6,437 bases of DNA, taken from the NCBI GenBank assembly GCA_027053695.1, contig JALUHL010000234.1:1-6437 (forward strand). The letters are read 5' to 3'. The notes below the pieces were generated by a model. The model was not told the DNA's origin. It saw only the letters and a program-made list of their open reading frames with translations, and ran no database searches. The DNA comes from Ghiorsea sp. (GTDB lineage: Bacteria; Pseudomonadota; Zetaproteobacteria; Mariprofundales; Mariprofundaceae). The position numbers were made by a program, and so were the translations under genes. Shown here piece after piece: positions 1 to 5,935 of the stretch; position 1 is the stretch's first letter; every line of letters starts with the position of its first letter.

Positions 1-886
1 ATTATTGATTCCACACTGGGCGCAAGCATGGATGCTGGGCATTGTCTTGTTATTTGGCTTCTTTTGGTCGGCCATTTTACCCTTAACCGATGGGTTATCC
101 CTAGTCGTTTCAGAAATATCTATTATGAGTTATGGGCGTTTGCGCGTTTGGGGCTCTGTTGGTTTTGTTATTGCGTCTTTATTGGGTGGTATGTATTTGG
201 TGGGAGATAGCATTGCTTTATTCCCATGGATATTAACAGGTTTGCTCATACTCACCACACTGGCAGCTCTAGGCTTTCCTGATTTAAGCCAAGCTGGCAA
301 CCCCAACAATCAAACCATGAGCGAGCCCAATCGCAAAGCATTGTTATGGCTTCTTTTTATCGGCTTTTGTATGCAGTTATCTCATGGCGCATATTACGGT
401 TTCTTCAGCTTATATATGCTTGATGCTGGTTATTCGGGTGGTGAAATCGGCTTCTTCTGGATTTTGGGAGTATTGGCTGAAATCATCTTGATGTGGTCAT
501 TCAGCCAACGTATTCAAAGCGCATCGCCTATACGCATCTTGAGCATATGTTTACTGTTAGCAGCCATGCGCTGGTTGGGTTTAGCCCTGACCACTAGCAT
601 CTTTGCTATCATCTTGCTGCAACTTTTGCATGCTGCAAGCTTTGCCGCATTCCATTTATCAGCAGTGGCATGGGTGCGTAATTTCTCACCTGTGAGACGG
701 CAAACATCAGCCCAAGGTTGGTATAGCTCAATTGGCTTTGGGCTCGGCAGCACATTGGGTATTTTTGCTAGCGGCTATATTGTCGCTAGCCAAGGTTATG
801 CCGCTGCATTTTATGCATGTACATTTGCTGCCGTATTGGGTTTACTTGCAGTGTGGAAGCTAAAGCAAGCAAGGGGGAGCATATGA
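1..886 (+). CDS. MFS permease, HcaT-like (MFS_1-like), 5' end outside window
   Basis: This is an inner-membrane major facilitator transporter, partial at its N-terminus. The frame is open from base 2 and has no stop to the left edge, so the TTG at 5 is only an internal codon. About 294 residues are visible; family members usually have about 380-400, so roughly the first two membrane helices are missing. What remains is strongly hydrophobic, with about nine to ten helices. Near the visible start are PLTDG (80-94) and YGRLRVWGSVGF (131-166), a signature I associate with HcaT (3-phenylpropionate permease) and related proteins. A polar loop (about 280-335) separates the two halves. The C-terminal half has SAQGWYSSIGFGLGS, also typical of this group. 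The stop overlaps the mpl start by four bases (ATGA), implying co-translation. The substrate cannot be read from the sequence; context allows a cell-wall-derived solute, but that is inference. Confidence 0.85.
   Translation, partial: LLIPHWAQAWMLGIVLLFGFFWSAILPLTDGLSLVVSEISIMSYGRLRVWGSVGFVIASLLGGMYLVGDSIALFPWILTGLLILTTLAALGFPDLSQAGNPNNQTMSEPNRKALLWLLFIGFCMQLSHGAYYGFFSLYMLDAGYSGGEIGFFWILGVLAEIILMWSFSQRIQSASPIRILSICLLLAAMRWLGLALTTSIFAIILLQLLHAASFAAFHLSAVAWVRNFSPVRRQTSAQGWYSSIGFGLGSTLGIFASGYIVASQGYAAAFYACTFAAVLGLLAVWKLKQARGSI
871..879 (+). promoter_or_regulatory. Ribosome binding site of mpl
   Basis: The purine run AAGGGGGAG lies inside the last codons of the upstream permease gene, 3 bases before the ATG at 883 (5 bases if AAGGGGG is taken as the core). 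It supports the ATG at 883 over in-frame upstream starts reaching back to 817, which would overlap the permease gene by up to 70 bases. Confidence 0.65.
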
Positions 887-2286
887 CAAAAGGCAAACAT
901 TTACACGTTCTTGGCGTTTGCGGCACAGCCATGGCAGCTATTACTTCACTTGCTAAAGCCAAGGGCTGGAAAGTCACAGGCTCAGATGCCAATGTATATC
1001 CGCCTATGTCCACCTACTTAGAAAGTATGGGCGTAGAGATTGCCACGTTTTCTGAAAACAACTTAAAGCCTACACCCGACCTTTGCTTGATTGGCAATGC
1101 CATGAGCAGAGGTAATGTGGAAGTGGAATATATCCTAAACCATGATTTACCCTATATGTCTGGCCCTGAGTTTGTGGGTCATTATATCTTGCCGAATCGC
1201 CATGCCGCAGTGGTGGCTGGCACACACGGAAAAACGTCTTCTTCATCCCTTTTAGCATGGGTGTTGCAAACGGCAGGAAAAGAGCCAGGATTTATGATTG
1301 GCGGCATACCTGAAAACTTTGGTGAAGGTTCTATTATTGGTAATTCTTACCCTTTCACACCATTTATTCTTGAAGGGGATGAGTATGACACTGCCTTCTT
1401 CGATAAACGCTCCAAATTCATCCATTATCATGCCAAAACCTTGATTCTCAACAACCTTGAATTTGACCATGCAGACATCTTTGAAAACTTGGATGCTATC
1501 AAGGTTCAATTCAGCCATTTGTTGCGCACCGTCCCTGAAACGGGAAACATTATCGCCAATGCTGATGATGCCAATATCATGGATGTACTTAACCAAGGCT
1601 GTTGGACGCCTATCACCACCTTTGCCGAACTTGGCAACAATGCAGATTGGCAGTGGCAAGCTTTAGAAGAAGATGGTTCACACTTCAAATTGTATCAAGG
1701 TGACGGTGAATGCCTTGAAGTTACATGGGATAGTATTGGCAAACATCATGTGGCGAATGCCTGCGCTGTGGCTGCTGCGGCAACGCATATGGGCGTAAAT
1801 TTATCCGACATCCAACGCGCTTTTGAAACCTTTAAAGGGGTTCGCCGCCGCATGACCAAAGTTGGTGAAGCACGCGGCATCACCATTTATGATGATTTTG
1901 CACATCACCCCACAGCAATCCGCGGCATTGTGCAGGCTGTGAAAGCTGGCGTGGCGAATCAAGGAGAGCTATGGGTAATCGTTGAGCCACGCTCCAATAC
2001 CATGCGCAGCAATATTCATCAGCAAAAACTTCCTCAATCCCTAACGGCTGCTGACCATGTGATTTTCACACCTGCATCCAATCGAAACATGGCAGAAGAA
2101 GAGTTGTTGGACGTAGAAAAAGTGTGTGCTGACCTTAACGAGCAAGATGTTGATGCCCATGTTATCGCTGCTACGGATAATATTATCCAACACATTGTCA
2201 ATCACGGTCAATCTGGCGATATGGTATTGATTTTATCCAATGGTGGCTTTGAAAATATCCACCAACGTTTGCTGCAAGCGCTTTAA
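883..2286 (+). CDS. mpl: UDP-N-acetylmuramate:L-alanyl-gamma-D-glutamyl-meso-diaminopimelate ligase
   Basis: This is the cytoplasmic Mur-ligase-family enzyme of peptidoglycan recycling. It joins the tripeptide L-Ala-gamma-D-Glu-meso-DAP to UDP-MurNAc using ATP, bypassing MurC, MurD and MurE. The product is 467 residues, close to the E. coli enzyme (about 457). The N-terminal UDP-binding domain opens with LGVCGTAMAA (10-19). The ATP loop is GTHGKTSS (113-120), and the central domain has EGDEYDTAFFDKRSKF (164-179) and NNLEFDHADIF (190-200). The C-terminal domain has RRRMTKVGE (321-329), YDDFAHHPTAI (336-346), EPRSNTMR (368-375) and SNGGFENIH (452-460). EPRSNTMR and the GxCGTxM start distinguish Mpl from MurC. 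The start is the ATG overlapping the permease stop, preceded by a purine-rich ribosome site. All key motifs are intact, so the gene looks functional. It implies DAP-type murein and a recycling route. Confidence 0.96.
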   Translation: MTKGKHLHVLGVCGTAMAAITSLAKAKGWKVTGSDANVYPPMSTYLESMGVEIATFSENNLKPTPDLCLIGNAMSRGNVEVEYILNHDLPYMSGPEFVGHYILPNRHAAVVAGTHGKTSSSSLLAWVLQTAGKEPGFMIGGIPENFGEGSIIGNSYPFTPFILEGDEYDTAFFDKRSKFIHYHAKTLILNNLEFDHADIFENLDAIKVQFSHLLRTVPETGNIIANADDANIMDVLNQGCWTPITTFAELGNNADWQWQALEEDGSHFKLYQGDGECLEVTWDSIGKHHVANACAVAAAATHMGVNLSDIQRAFETFKGVRRRMTKVGEARGITIYDDFAHHPTAIRGIVQAVKAGVANQGELWVIVEPRSNTMRSNIHQQKLPQSLTAADHVIFTPASNRNMAEEELLDVEKVCADLNEQDVDAHVIAATDNIIQHIVNHGQSGDMVLILSNGGFENIHQRLLQAL

Positions 2287-2319
2287 TCTATTTTGCAACC
2301 CAGAAACAAAGAAAGCCAT
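2287..2319 (+). other. Short gap between mpl and efflux gene
   Basis: These 33 bases contain the weak purine-rich ribosome site of the efflux gene (2308-2315) and no hairpin, U-run or clear promoter. Read-through from mpl is the simplest expectation, although the weak site suggests modest translation of the efflux pump. Confidence 0.5.
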
Positions 2320-3507
2320 ATGCATTTTGGCGAGTTTATCGCTTTGATGGCATTGCTTATGTCTCTGATGGCATTATCCATTGATATTATGCTGCCTGCG
2401 TTAGCGCAAATAGGGCAAGACCTTCTCGTCACACACAGCAACGATAACCAACTAATTATTTCACTATTATTCTTAGGCTTTGGCGTAGGCATGATTTTTT
2501 ATGGTCCCTTATCCGATAGCTTTGGGCGCAAACCTGCGATTTACATTGGGTTATCGCTGGCCATTGCGGGATGTGTTATATCCTTATTTGCAGAATCTTT
2601 TTTTATCATGTTACTGGGTAGGTTCTTGCAAGGTTTAGGGCTTGCTTCTGCGCGCATTATCACCGTTGCTTTGGTCAGAGACTTATACCACGGCAATGAA
2701 ATGGGCAAAGTCATGTCGCTGATTATGGCTATTTTTATTCTGGTTCCCATTCTTGCACCAGCACTTGGGCAAGGCATTTTGTTTGTCGCACATTGGCGCA
2801 TGATATTCGTGTTTATATTGGTACTAAGCATTATGATTTTGATTTGGTTCACACTCAGGCAAGCTGAAACCATTCATGATGAAGATAAAATCCCTTTTTC
2901 ATTCCAAAAAATCATAGCAAACCTATGGCTTATTCTAAAAAATAAAGACGTGATGGCATACACTGTAATGTCTGGTTTTGTATTCAGTGCATTTTTAGGC
3001 TACCTCAATTCAGCCCAACAAATTTTTCAAGAGCAATATCATTTGGGCGTGAAATTTCCTTTATACTTTGGTGTGTTGGCGATTTCCGTGGGCTGCGCAT
3101 CTTTGCTCAATGCCAAATTGGTGATGAAATATGGCATGCATGATATGTCGAAATATGCCTTGCTTGCCATCAGCCTGATTTCCATCTTTTTCTTTGCTTT
3201 TAGCGCAACATCCCATGGCCACCCAAACCTTTGGCAGCTCATGATATACTTGGCAATCGTATTATTCTGCTTTGGCATACTTATGGGCAACCTCAATGGG
3301 TTAGCTATGGAACCTTTAGGACATATGGCAGGTATTGGTGCATCGTTGGTGGGCGCTGTATCCACATTTATTGCCGTCCCCTTTGGCGCTATCATTGGTC
3401 AAAGCTATGCACAATCCGTACTACCTTTGATTTTAGGTTTTATCACCTTTAGTCTATTATCTTTATTGGTTATGTTTTGGCTTGGTTATCAGAAAAAGGA
3501 TATTTAA
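2320..3507 (+). CDS. Bcr/CflA-family multidrug efflux MFS transporter
   Basis: This is an inner-membrane drug/proton antiporter-type permease of 395 residues with about twelve predicted helices, the normal size for the Bcr/CflA group. The first helix carries LSIDIMLPALAQI (19-31), typical of drug-exporting facilitators with an Asp in helix 1. MFS motif A is GPLSDSFGRK (62-71) between helices 2 and 3. Motif B follows in RFLQGLGLASARIITVALVRD (101-121), with the conserved Arg at its start. The export-specific motif C region is PILAPALGQ (143-151). The ATG at 2320 was chosen because a weak purine stretch (2308-2315) precedes it and the helix begins directly after it; a TTG at 2293 would add nine unlikely residues. 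The gene starts 33 bases after mpl and its stop overlaps the next start by one base (TAATG). Base composition is more AT-rich than nadD, partly because hydrophobic codons are AT-rich. The exported substrate is unknown; the family includes bicyclomycin, sulfonamide and chloramphenicol exporters. Confidence 0.9.
   Translation: MHFGEFIALMALLMSLMALSIDIMLPALAQIGQDLLVTHSNDNQLIISLLFLGFGVGMIFYGPLSDSFGRKPAIYIGLSLAIAGCVISLFAESFFIMLLGRFLQGLGLASARIITVALVRDLYHGNEMGKVMSLIMAIFILVPILAPALGQGILFVAHWRMIFVFILVLSIMILIWFTLRQAETIHDEDKIPFSFQKIIANLWLILKNKDVMAYTVMSGFVFSAFLGYLNSAQQIFQEQYHLGVKFPLYFGVLAISVGCASLLNAKLVMKYGMHDMSKYALLAISLISIFFFAFSATSHGHPNLWQLMIYLAIVLFCFGILMGNLNGLAMEPLGHMAGIGASLVGAVSTFIAVPFGAIIGQSYAQSVLPLILGFITFSLLSLLVMFWLGYQKKDI
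3496..3500 (+). promoter_or_regulatory. Ribosome binding site of madB-like gene
   Basis: AAGGA ends 6 bases before the ATG at 3507 and lies within the final codons of the efflux gene. It fixes the start of the hot-dog gene at the TAATG overlap rather than at ATG 3477, the other in-frame candidate, which lies deeper inside the efflux gene. Confidence 0.7.
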
Positions 3508-3971
3508 TGCAAATTAATCTTGAAGATGTAAATAGTTATGTGCACGAACACATGCCGCTAAGCAAAGCACTTGGTGCTGAAATCACGGTTTATGACGGTG
3601 AAAAAGTAATCGTATCCGCACCACTGACACCCAACCTCAACCATAGAGACACTGCTTTTGGTGGTAGTTTATCTGCATTGGGTGTGCTTTCAGGCTGGGC
3701 ATTATTGTTCATCAAGTTAAAAGAAGAAGGTATCATCTGCCGTTTAGTTATTCAAAAAAGTTGCTTTGACTTTAAGAACCCTATACCCGATGATTTCACA
3801 ACCATTTGCCATGCGCCAGATACCCAAACTTGGCTTAAATTTATTAAGACATTAAAACGACATGGCAAGGCTCGTATCACCGTAGCATCGGAAGTGATTA
3901 GTCCTCAATCAGGCTTAGGTGGCACACATCAAGGCGCATATGTAGCCTTAATTTTAAACGACAAAGGATAA
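3507..3971 (+). CDS. madB: Stand-alone hot-dog protein, probable malonyl-ACP decarboxylase MadB (YiiD C-terminal family)
   Basis: This 154-residue soluble protein matches the hot-dog domain found at the C-terminus of E. coli YiiD (MadA), often annotated as a putative thioesterase. Visible family features are [16 protein letters not shown] (11-26), [19 protein letters not shown] (37-55) on the catalytic loop and long central helix, [11 protein letters not shown] (79-89), and HQGAYVAL (141-148) on the last strand. The E. coli YiiD protein was shown to decarboxylate malonyl-ACP to acetyl-ACP, supporting FabH-independent fatty acid initiation. Stand-alone hot-dog versions were named MadB, and an Asn at position 45 was critical in the Shewanella protein. 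Here Asn45 lies in the NLNHR stretch, consistent with activity. No acetyltransferase (GNAT) domain precedes it, because the upstream gene is the efflux pump. The start overlaps that gene by one base, and dut follows after 4 bases. The family is confident; the exact reaction is inferred by homology. Confidence 0.82.
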   Translation: MQINLEDVNSYVHEHMPLSKALGAEITVYDGEKVIVSAPLTPNLNHRDTAFGGSLSALGVLSGWALLFIKLKEEGIICRLVIQKSCFDFKNPIPDDFTTICHAPDTQTWLKFIKTLKRHGKARITVASEVISPQSGLGGTHQGAYVALILNDKG

Positions 3972-3975
3972 CAAC

Positions 3976-4428
3976 ATGCAACATACTATTGTTCAAATTC
4001 AACAACTACCTCACGGTGTAGGATTAGAGCTCCCCTTTTATGCCAGCGAACAGGCTGCTGGCGCTGATATTCGCGCAGCCATTGATGAAGATATAGTGCT
4101 ACAACCCGGTGAACACAAGCTGATTAAAACAGGCTTTGCCATGGCTTTAGCAGATGGCTATGAAGCGCAAATTCGTCCGCGCTCAGGGCTGGCTTATAAA
4201 CATGGCATCACAGTGCTTAACTCACCCGGTACGATTGATGCTGATTATCGTGGTGAAGTGGGTGTGATTTTAATCAATCATGGTAAAGAACCTTTCACTA
4301 TCACCCGAGGTGAACGTATTGCGCAAATGGTGATTGCCCAATTTGTACAAGCAGACTTTCAAGCTGTCACTGAACTTTCTGAAACCGTACGCGGTGAAGG
4401 TGGTTTTGGCAGTTCTGGGCGTAAGTAA
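3976..4428 (+). CDS. dut: Deoxyuridine 5'-triphosphate nucleotidohydrolase (dUTPase)
   Basis: This cytoplasmic homotrimeric enzyme hydrolyses dUTP to dUMP and pyrophosphate, keeping uracil out of DNA and supplying dUMP for dTMP synthesis. At 150 residues it has the standard bacterial length (E. coli about 151). All five family motifs are present in order: AAGADIRAA (27-35), RPRSGLA (67-73), [12 protein letters not shown] (85-96) with the catalytic Asp88 and uracil-stacking Tyr91, [10 protein letters not shown] (111-120), and the flexible C-terminal arm [10 protein letters not shown] (139-148) whose Phe closes over the base. The start ATG has a good ribosome site, AAAGGA at 3963-3968, placed across the stop of the previous gene only 4 bases upstream, so the two are very probably co-transcribed. 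The stop is followed by a 74-base gap holding a palindromic repeat. Nothing suggests loss of function. Confidence 0.97.
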   Translation: MQHTIVQIQQLPHGVGLELPFYASEQAAGADIRAAIDEDIVLQPGEHKLIKTGFAMALADGYEAQIRPRSGLAYKHGITVLNSPGTIDADYRGEVGVILINHGKEPFTITRGERIAQMVIAQFVQADFQAVTELSETVRGEGGFGSSGRK

Positions 4429-4438
4429 TATGCACTAC

Positions 4439-4495
4439 TGTCATGCCGACCAGCGCGGAGGCATCTATAGATTTCTCGGCAAGCTCGAAATGACA
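4439..4495 (+). repeat. Imperfect palindromic element, probable dispersed intergenic repeat
   Basis: This 57-base element fills most of the 74-base gap between dut and nadD. Its ends are the exact inverted pair TGTCAT (4439-4444) and ATGACA (4490-4495). Its centre is the perfect palindrome ATCTATAGAT (4463-4472). The arms between match only in part: GCCGA (4445-4449) can pair with TCGGC (4476-4480), and CGA on the left matches TCG on the right. The pattern (GTCAT-CCGA...ATCTATAGAT...TCG-AATGACA) resembles short palindromic intergenic repeats scattered through many bacterial genomes, here as a decayed copy. No clear target-site duplication flanks it and no U-run follows, so a classic intrinsic terminator is unlikely. 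In RNA it could form a hairpin between the dut and nadD messages. The repeat nature rests on pattern resemblance, since only one copy is in view. Confidence 0.6.
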
Positions 4496-4502
4496 AGTCA
4501 CG

Positions 4503-5120
4503 ATGACTAAGCGGATTGGTCTTTTTGGCGGCAGCTTTGACCCGCCGCATTTGGGTCATCAAGCTTTGGTTGGCCATGCGCTTACGCAGTTAAACTTGGA
4601 TGAAGTTTGGATTATACCTGTGGGATTACCTGTGCATCGTAGGCTTTCTGGCAAAGCAGCGCCCGAGCAGCGCTTATCATGGCTGGCTGCCATGTTTGCT
4701 GATGAGCCGTGCGTACGCATTGTGGATTGGGAAATCAACCAAGATAAACCTGTGCCTGCCATCGCCACCCTGCGCCGCTTTCAAGCCGAAAATCCGGGCA
4801 TCATTCCTTTCTGGCTCATGGGCATGGATTCCTTCTTGGATATGCCAAACTGGGTGGAATACCCCAAGCATCAAGGGCTTTGCAATCTTGTTGTGTTTGC
4901 CCGCAGCAATATCAAAGATGCTTTAAAAACAGAAGGTTGGAAGCTTGCATCACAGAAGGAAACGCTTAAAGACGCTGGATTTATTATCCTCATGCATAAG
5001 GATTTACCTGATATTTCTGCAAGCCAAATACGCCAACAACCAAGCCAGTATGCTAAATATTTGCATCAAGATACCTGCAATGCCATTTTAGCGTGTTATG
5101 CTTCGGATGAGATAACATAA
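4503..5120 (+). CDS. nadD: Nicotinate-nucleotide adenylyltransferase
   Basis: This cytoplasmic enzyme of NAD biosynthesis adenylates nicotinate mononucleotide with ATP to give deamido-NAD, the step before NAD synthetase. At 205 residues it fits the family (about 190-215). The nucleotidyltransferase alpha/beta-phosphodiesterase signature GGSFDPPHLGH (9-19) is perfect, including the HxGH-type motif. Further family features are the P-x-H segment VGLPVHRR (40-47), MGMDSFLDMPNW (106-117), and ISASQIR (171-177), equivalent to the usual IS(S/A)TxIR. The loop that usually reads SYT(V/L)DTL appears as VPAIATL (84-90), losing the common Tyr/Thr pair. No recognisable Shine-Dalgarno sequence precedes the ATG, which lies 7 bases after a palindromic repeat. 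The next in-frame ATG would delete the nucleotide-binding motif, so the start is secure. It heads the conserved nadD-rsfS-rlmH cluster. Confidence 0.95.
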   Translation: MTKRIGLFGGSFDPPHLGHQALVGHALTQLNLDEVWIIPVGLPVHRRLSGKAAPEQRLSWLAAMFADEPCVRIVDWEINQDKPVPAIATLRRFQAENPGIIPFWLMGMDSFLDMPNWVEYPKHQGLCNLVVFARSNIKDALKTEGWKLASQKETLKDAGFIILMHKDLPDISASQIRQQPSQYAKYLHQDTCNAILACYASDEIT

Positions 5121-5135
5121 AAGAGAGAATCATAC

Positions 5136-5489
5136 ATGAGCGATACAATCACTTTAGAACAACTCAATGCAGAGGTCATCCAAGCCATTGAAGATAAAAA
5201 AGGCTTGGATTTAATCACGCTGAATGTTCAAGGCCGCTGCAACTTTGCCGACCAATTTATTCTAGCTACCGGACGCACTGACCGTCAACTCAAAGCCATT
5301 GCCAATGCTACCCGCGAAGTGGGTCATAAACATGGTTTGACTGCCCGCGTGGATGGCATGGAAGCTTTGGAATGGTTGGTCATCGATTTGGGTGATATGA
5401 TTGTGCACTTATTCTTGCCTGATGTACGCGAATCCTTCCAGTTGGAGCGCTTGTGGAGCACCCCTGAGGACGCACAAGACGTCGCATGA
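5136..5489 (+). CDS. rsfS: Ribosomal silencing factor RsfS (RsfA/Iojap family)
   Basis: RsfS binds ribosomal protein uL14 on the 50S subunit and blocks joining to the 30S, lowering translation in stationary phase or starvation. The product is 117 residues, near the usual 105-120. Family landmarks are EDKKGLDLITLNV (19-31), NFADQFILATGRTDRQLKAIA (36-56), where the family typically has ADyfviatG-S-rq, DGMEALEWLVIDLGDMIVHLF (73-93), and RESFQLERLW (98-107). The last differs slightly from the common R-yY-LE-LW ending. The ATG is preceded by AAGAGAGA (5121-5128), and the gap from nadD is 15 bases. Its stop overlaps the rlmH start in an ATGA arrangement. The nadD-rsfS-rlmH order is conserved across many bacteria and supports the call. 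Confidence 0.96.
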   Translation: MSDTITLEQLNAEVIQAIEDKKGLDLITLNVQGRCNFADQFILATGRTDRQLKAIANATREVGHKHGLTARVDGMEALEWLVIDLGDMIVHLFLPDVRESFQLERLWSTPEDAQDVA

Positions 5490-5935
5490 ATTTGAGGCTC
5501 TTGGTGGTGGGGAAAGCAGGCCGTGATTTTAGAGACTATGAAGCATCTCTAAAAAAACGGCTGCAAGGCGCTCACCAATTTGAGATTGTTGAGCTTGGCG
5601 AAAGTAAAGCCAAGCAAGTGAATCAAATCAAAGCTGATGAAGCCAAAATCATTTTAAAAACGGTGAAAAAAGATTTCGTATTATTCGATGAAAAAGGAAA
5701 AAGCTTAAGCAGCATGCAATGGGCAGACTTTTTTGAACGACAAATCGGCAATGCCCATGTTGATTTTGTGATTGGTGGCGCTGCTGGCGTATCGGATGAA
5801 GTGCGCAGTCAAGCTGGGCGCACTTGGAGTTTATCACAGCTCACATTACCCCATCAATTGGCGCGTGTCTTGGTTGTGGAACAGCTTTACCGCGCCTTTT
5901 CCATCATCCAAGGCCACCCTTACCATAAAGTATGA
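5486..5935 (+). CDS. rlmH: 23S rRNA (pseudouridine(1915)-N3)-methyltransferase RlmH
   Basis: RlmH is a small homodimeric SPOUT methyltransferase that uses S-adenosylmethionine to methylate pseudouridine 1915 in helix 69 of 23S rRNA on assembled 70S ribosomes. The product has 149 residues; the E. coli protein has 155. The trefoil-knot cofactor site is visible as FVLFDEKGKSLSS (64-76), FVIGGAAGVSDEV (94-106) and LSQLTLPHQLARVLVVEQLYRA (116-137). The C-terminal HPYHK (144-148) is the conserved tail that completes the active site across the dimer. The start overlaps the rsfS stop (ATGA), with only a distant GAGGA upstream (5466-5470), so translation probably depends on termination of rsfS. Its own stop overlaps the next gene by four bases. 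All signature residues are present. Confidence 0.97.
   Translation: MNLRLLVVGKAGRDFRDYEASLKKRLQGAHQFEIVELGESKAKQVNQIKADEAKIILKTVKKDFVLFDEKGKSLSSMQWADFFERQIGNAHVDFVIGGAAGVSDEVRSQAGRTWSLSQLTLPHQLARVLVVEQLYRAFSIIQGHPYHKV

Noticed and set aside
817..882. Upstream extension of mpl
   Set aside because: In-frame earlier starts would overlap the permease gene and add residues absent from the Mpl family; the ATG at 883 has the purine-rich ribosome site.
1252..1659. Minus-strand open frame of 135 codons
   Set aside because: It lies wholly inside mpl, has no family resemblance or ribosome site, and mpl has intact motifs throughout.
2269..2296. Possible promoter (TTTGCT, then TATTTT) before the efflux gene
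   Set aside because: Both boxes are weak and the spacing is about 15 bases, so it is indistinguishable from chance in AT-rich sequence.
2541..2873. Minus-strand open frame of 110 codons
   Set aside because: It is antisense to the efflux permease, with low-complexity composition and no recognisable domain.
3039..3395. Minus-strand open frame of 118 codons
   Set aside because: It is antisense to the efflux permease; long antisense frames opposite hydrophobic genes are a common by-product of codon bias.
4439..4495. Intrinsic terminator after dut
   Set aside because: The palindrome has imperfect arms and no T-run follows it, so factor-independent termination is not supported.
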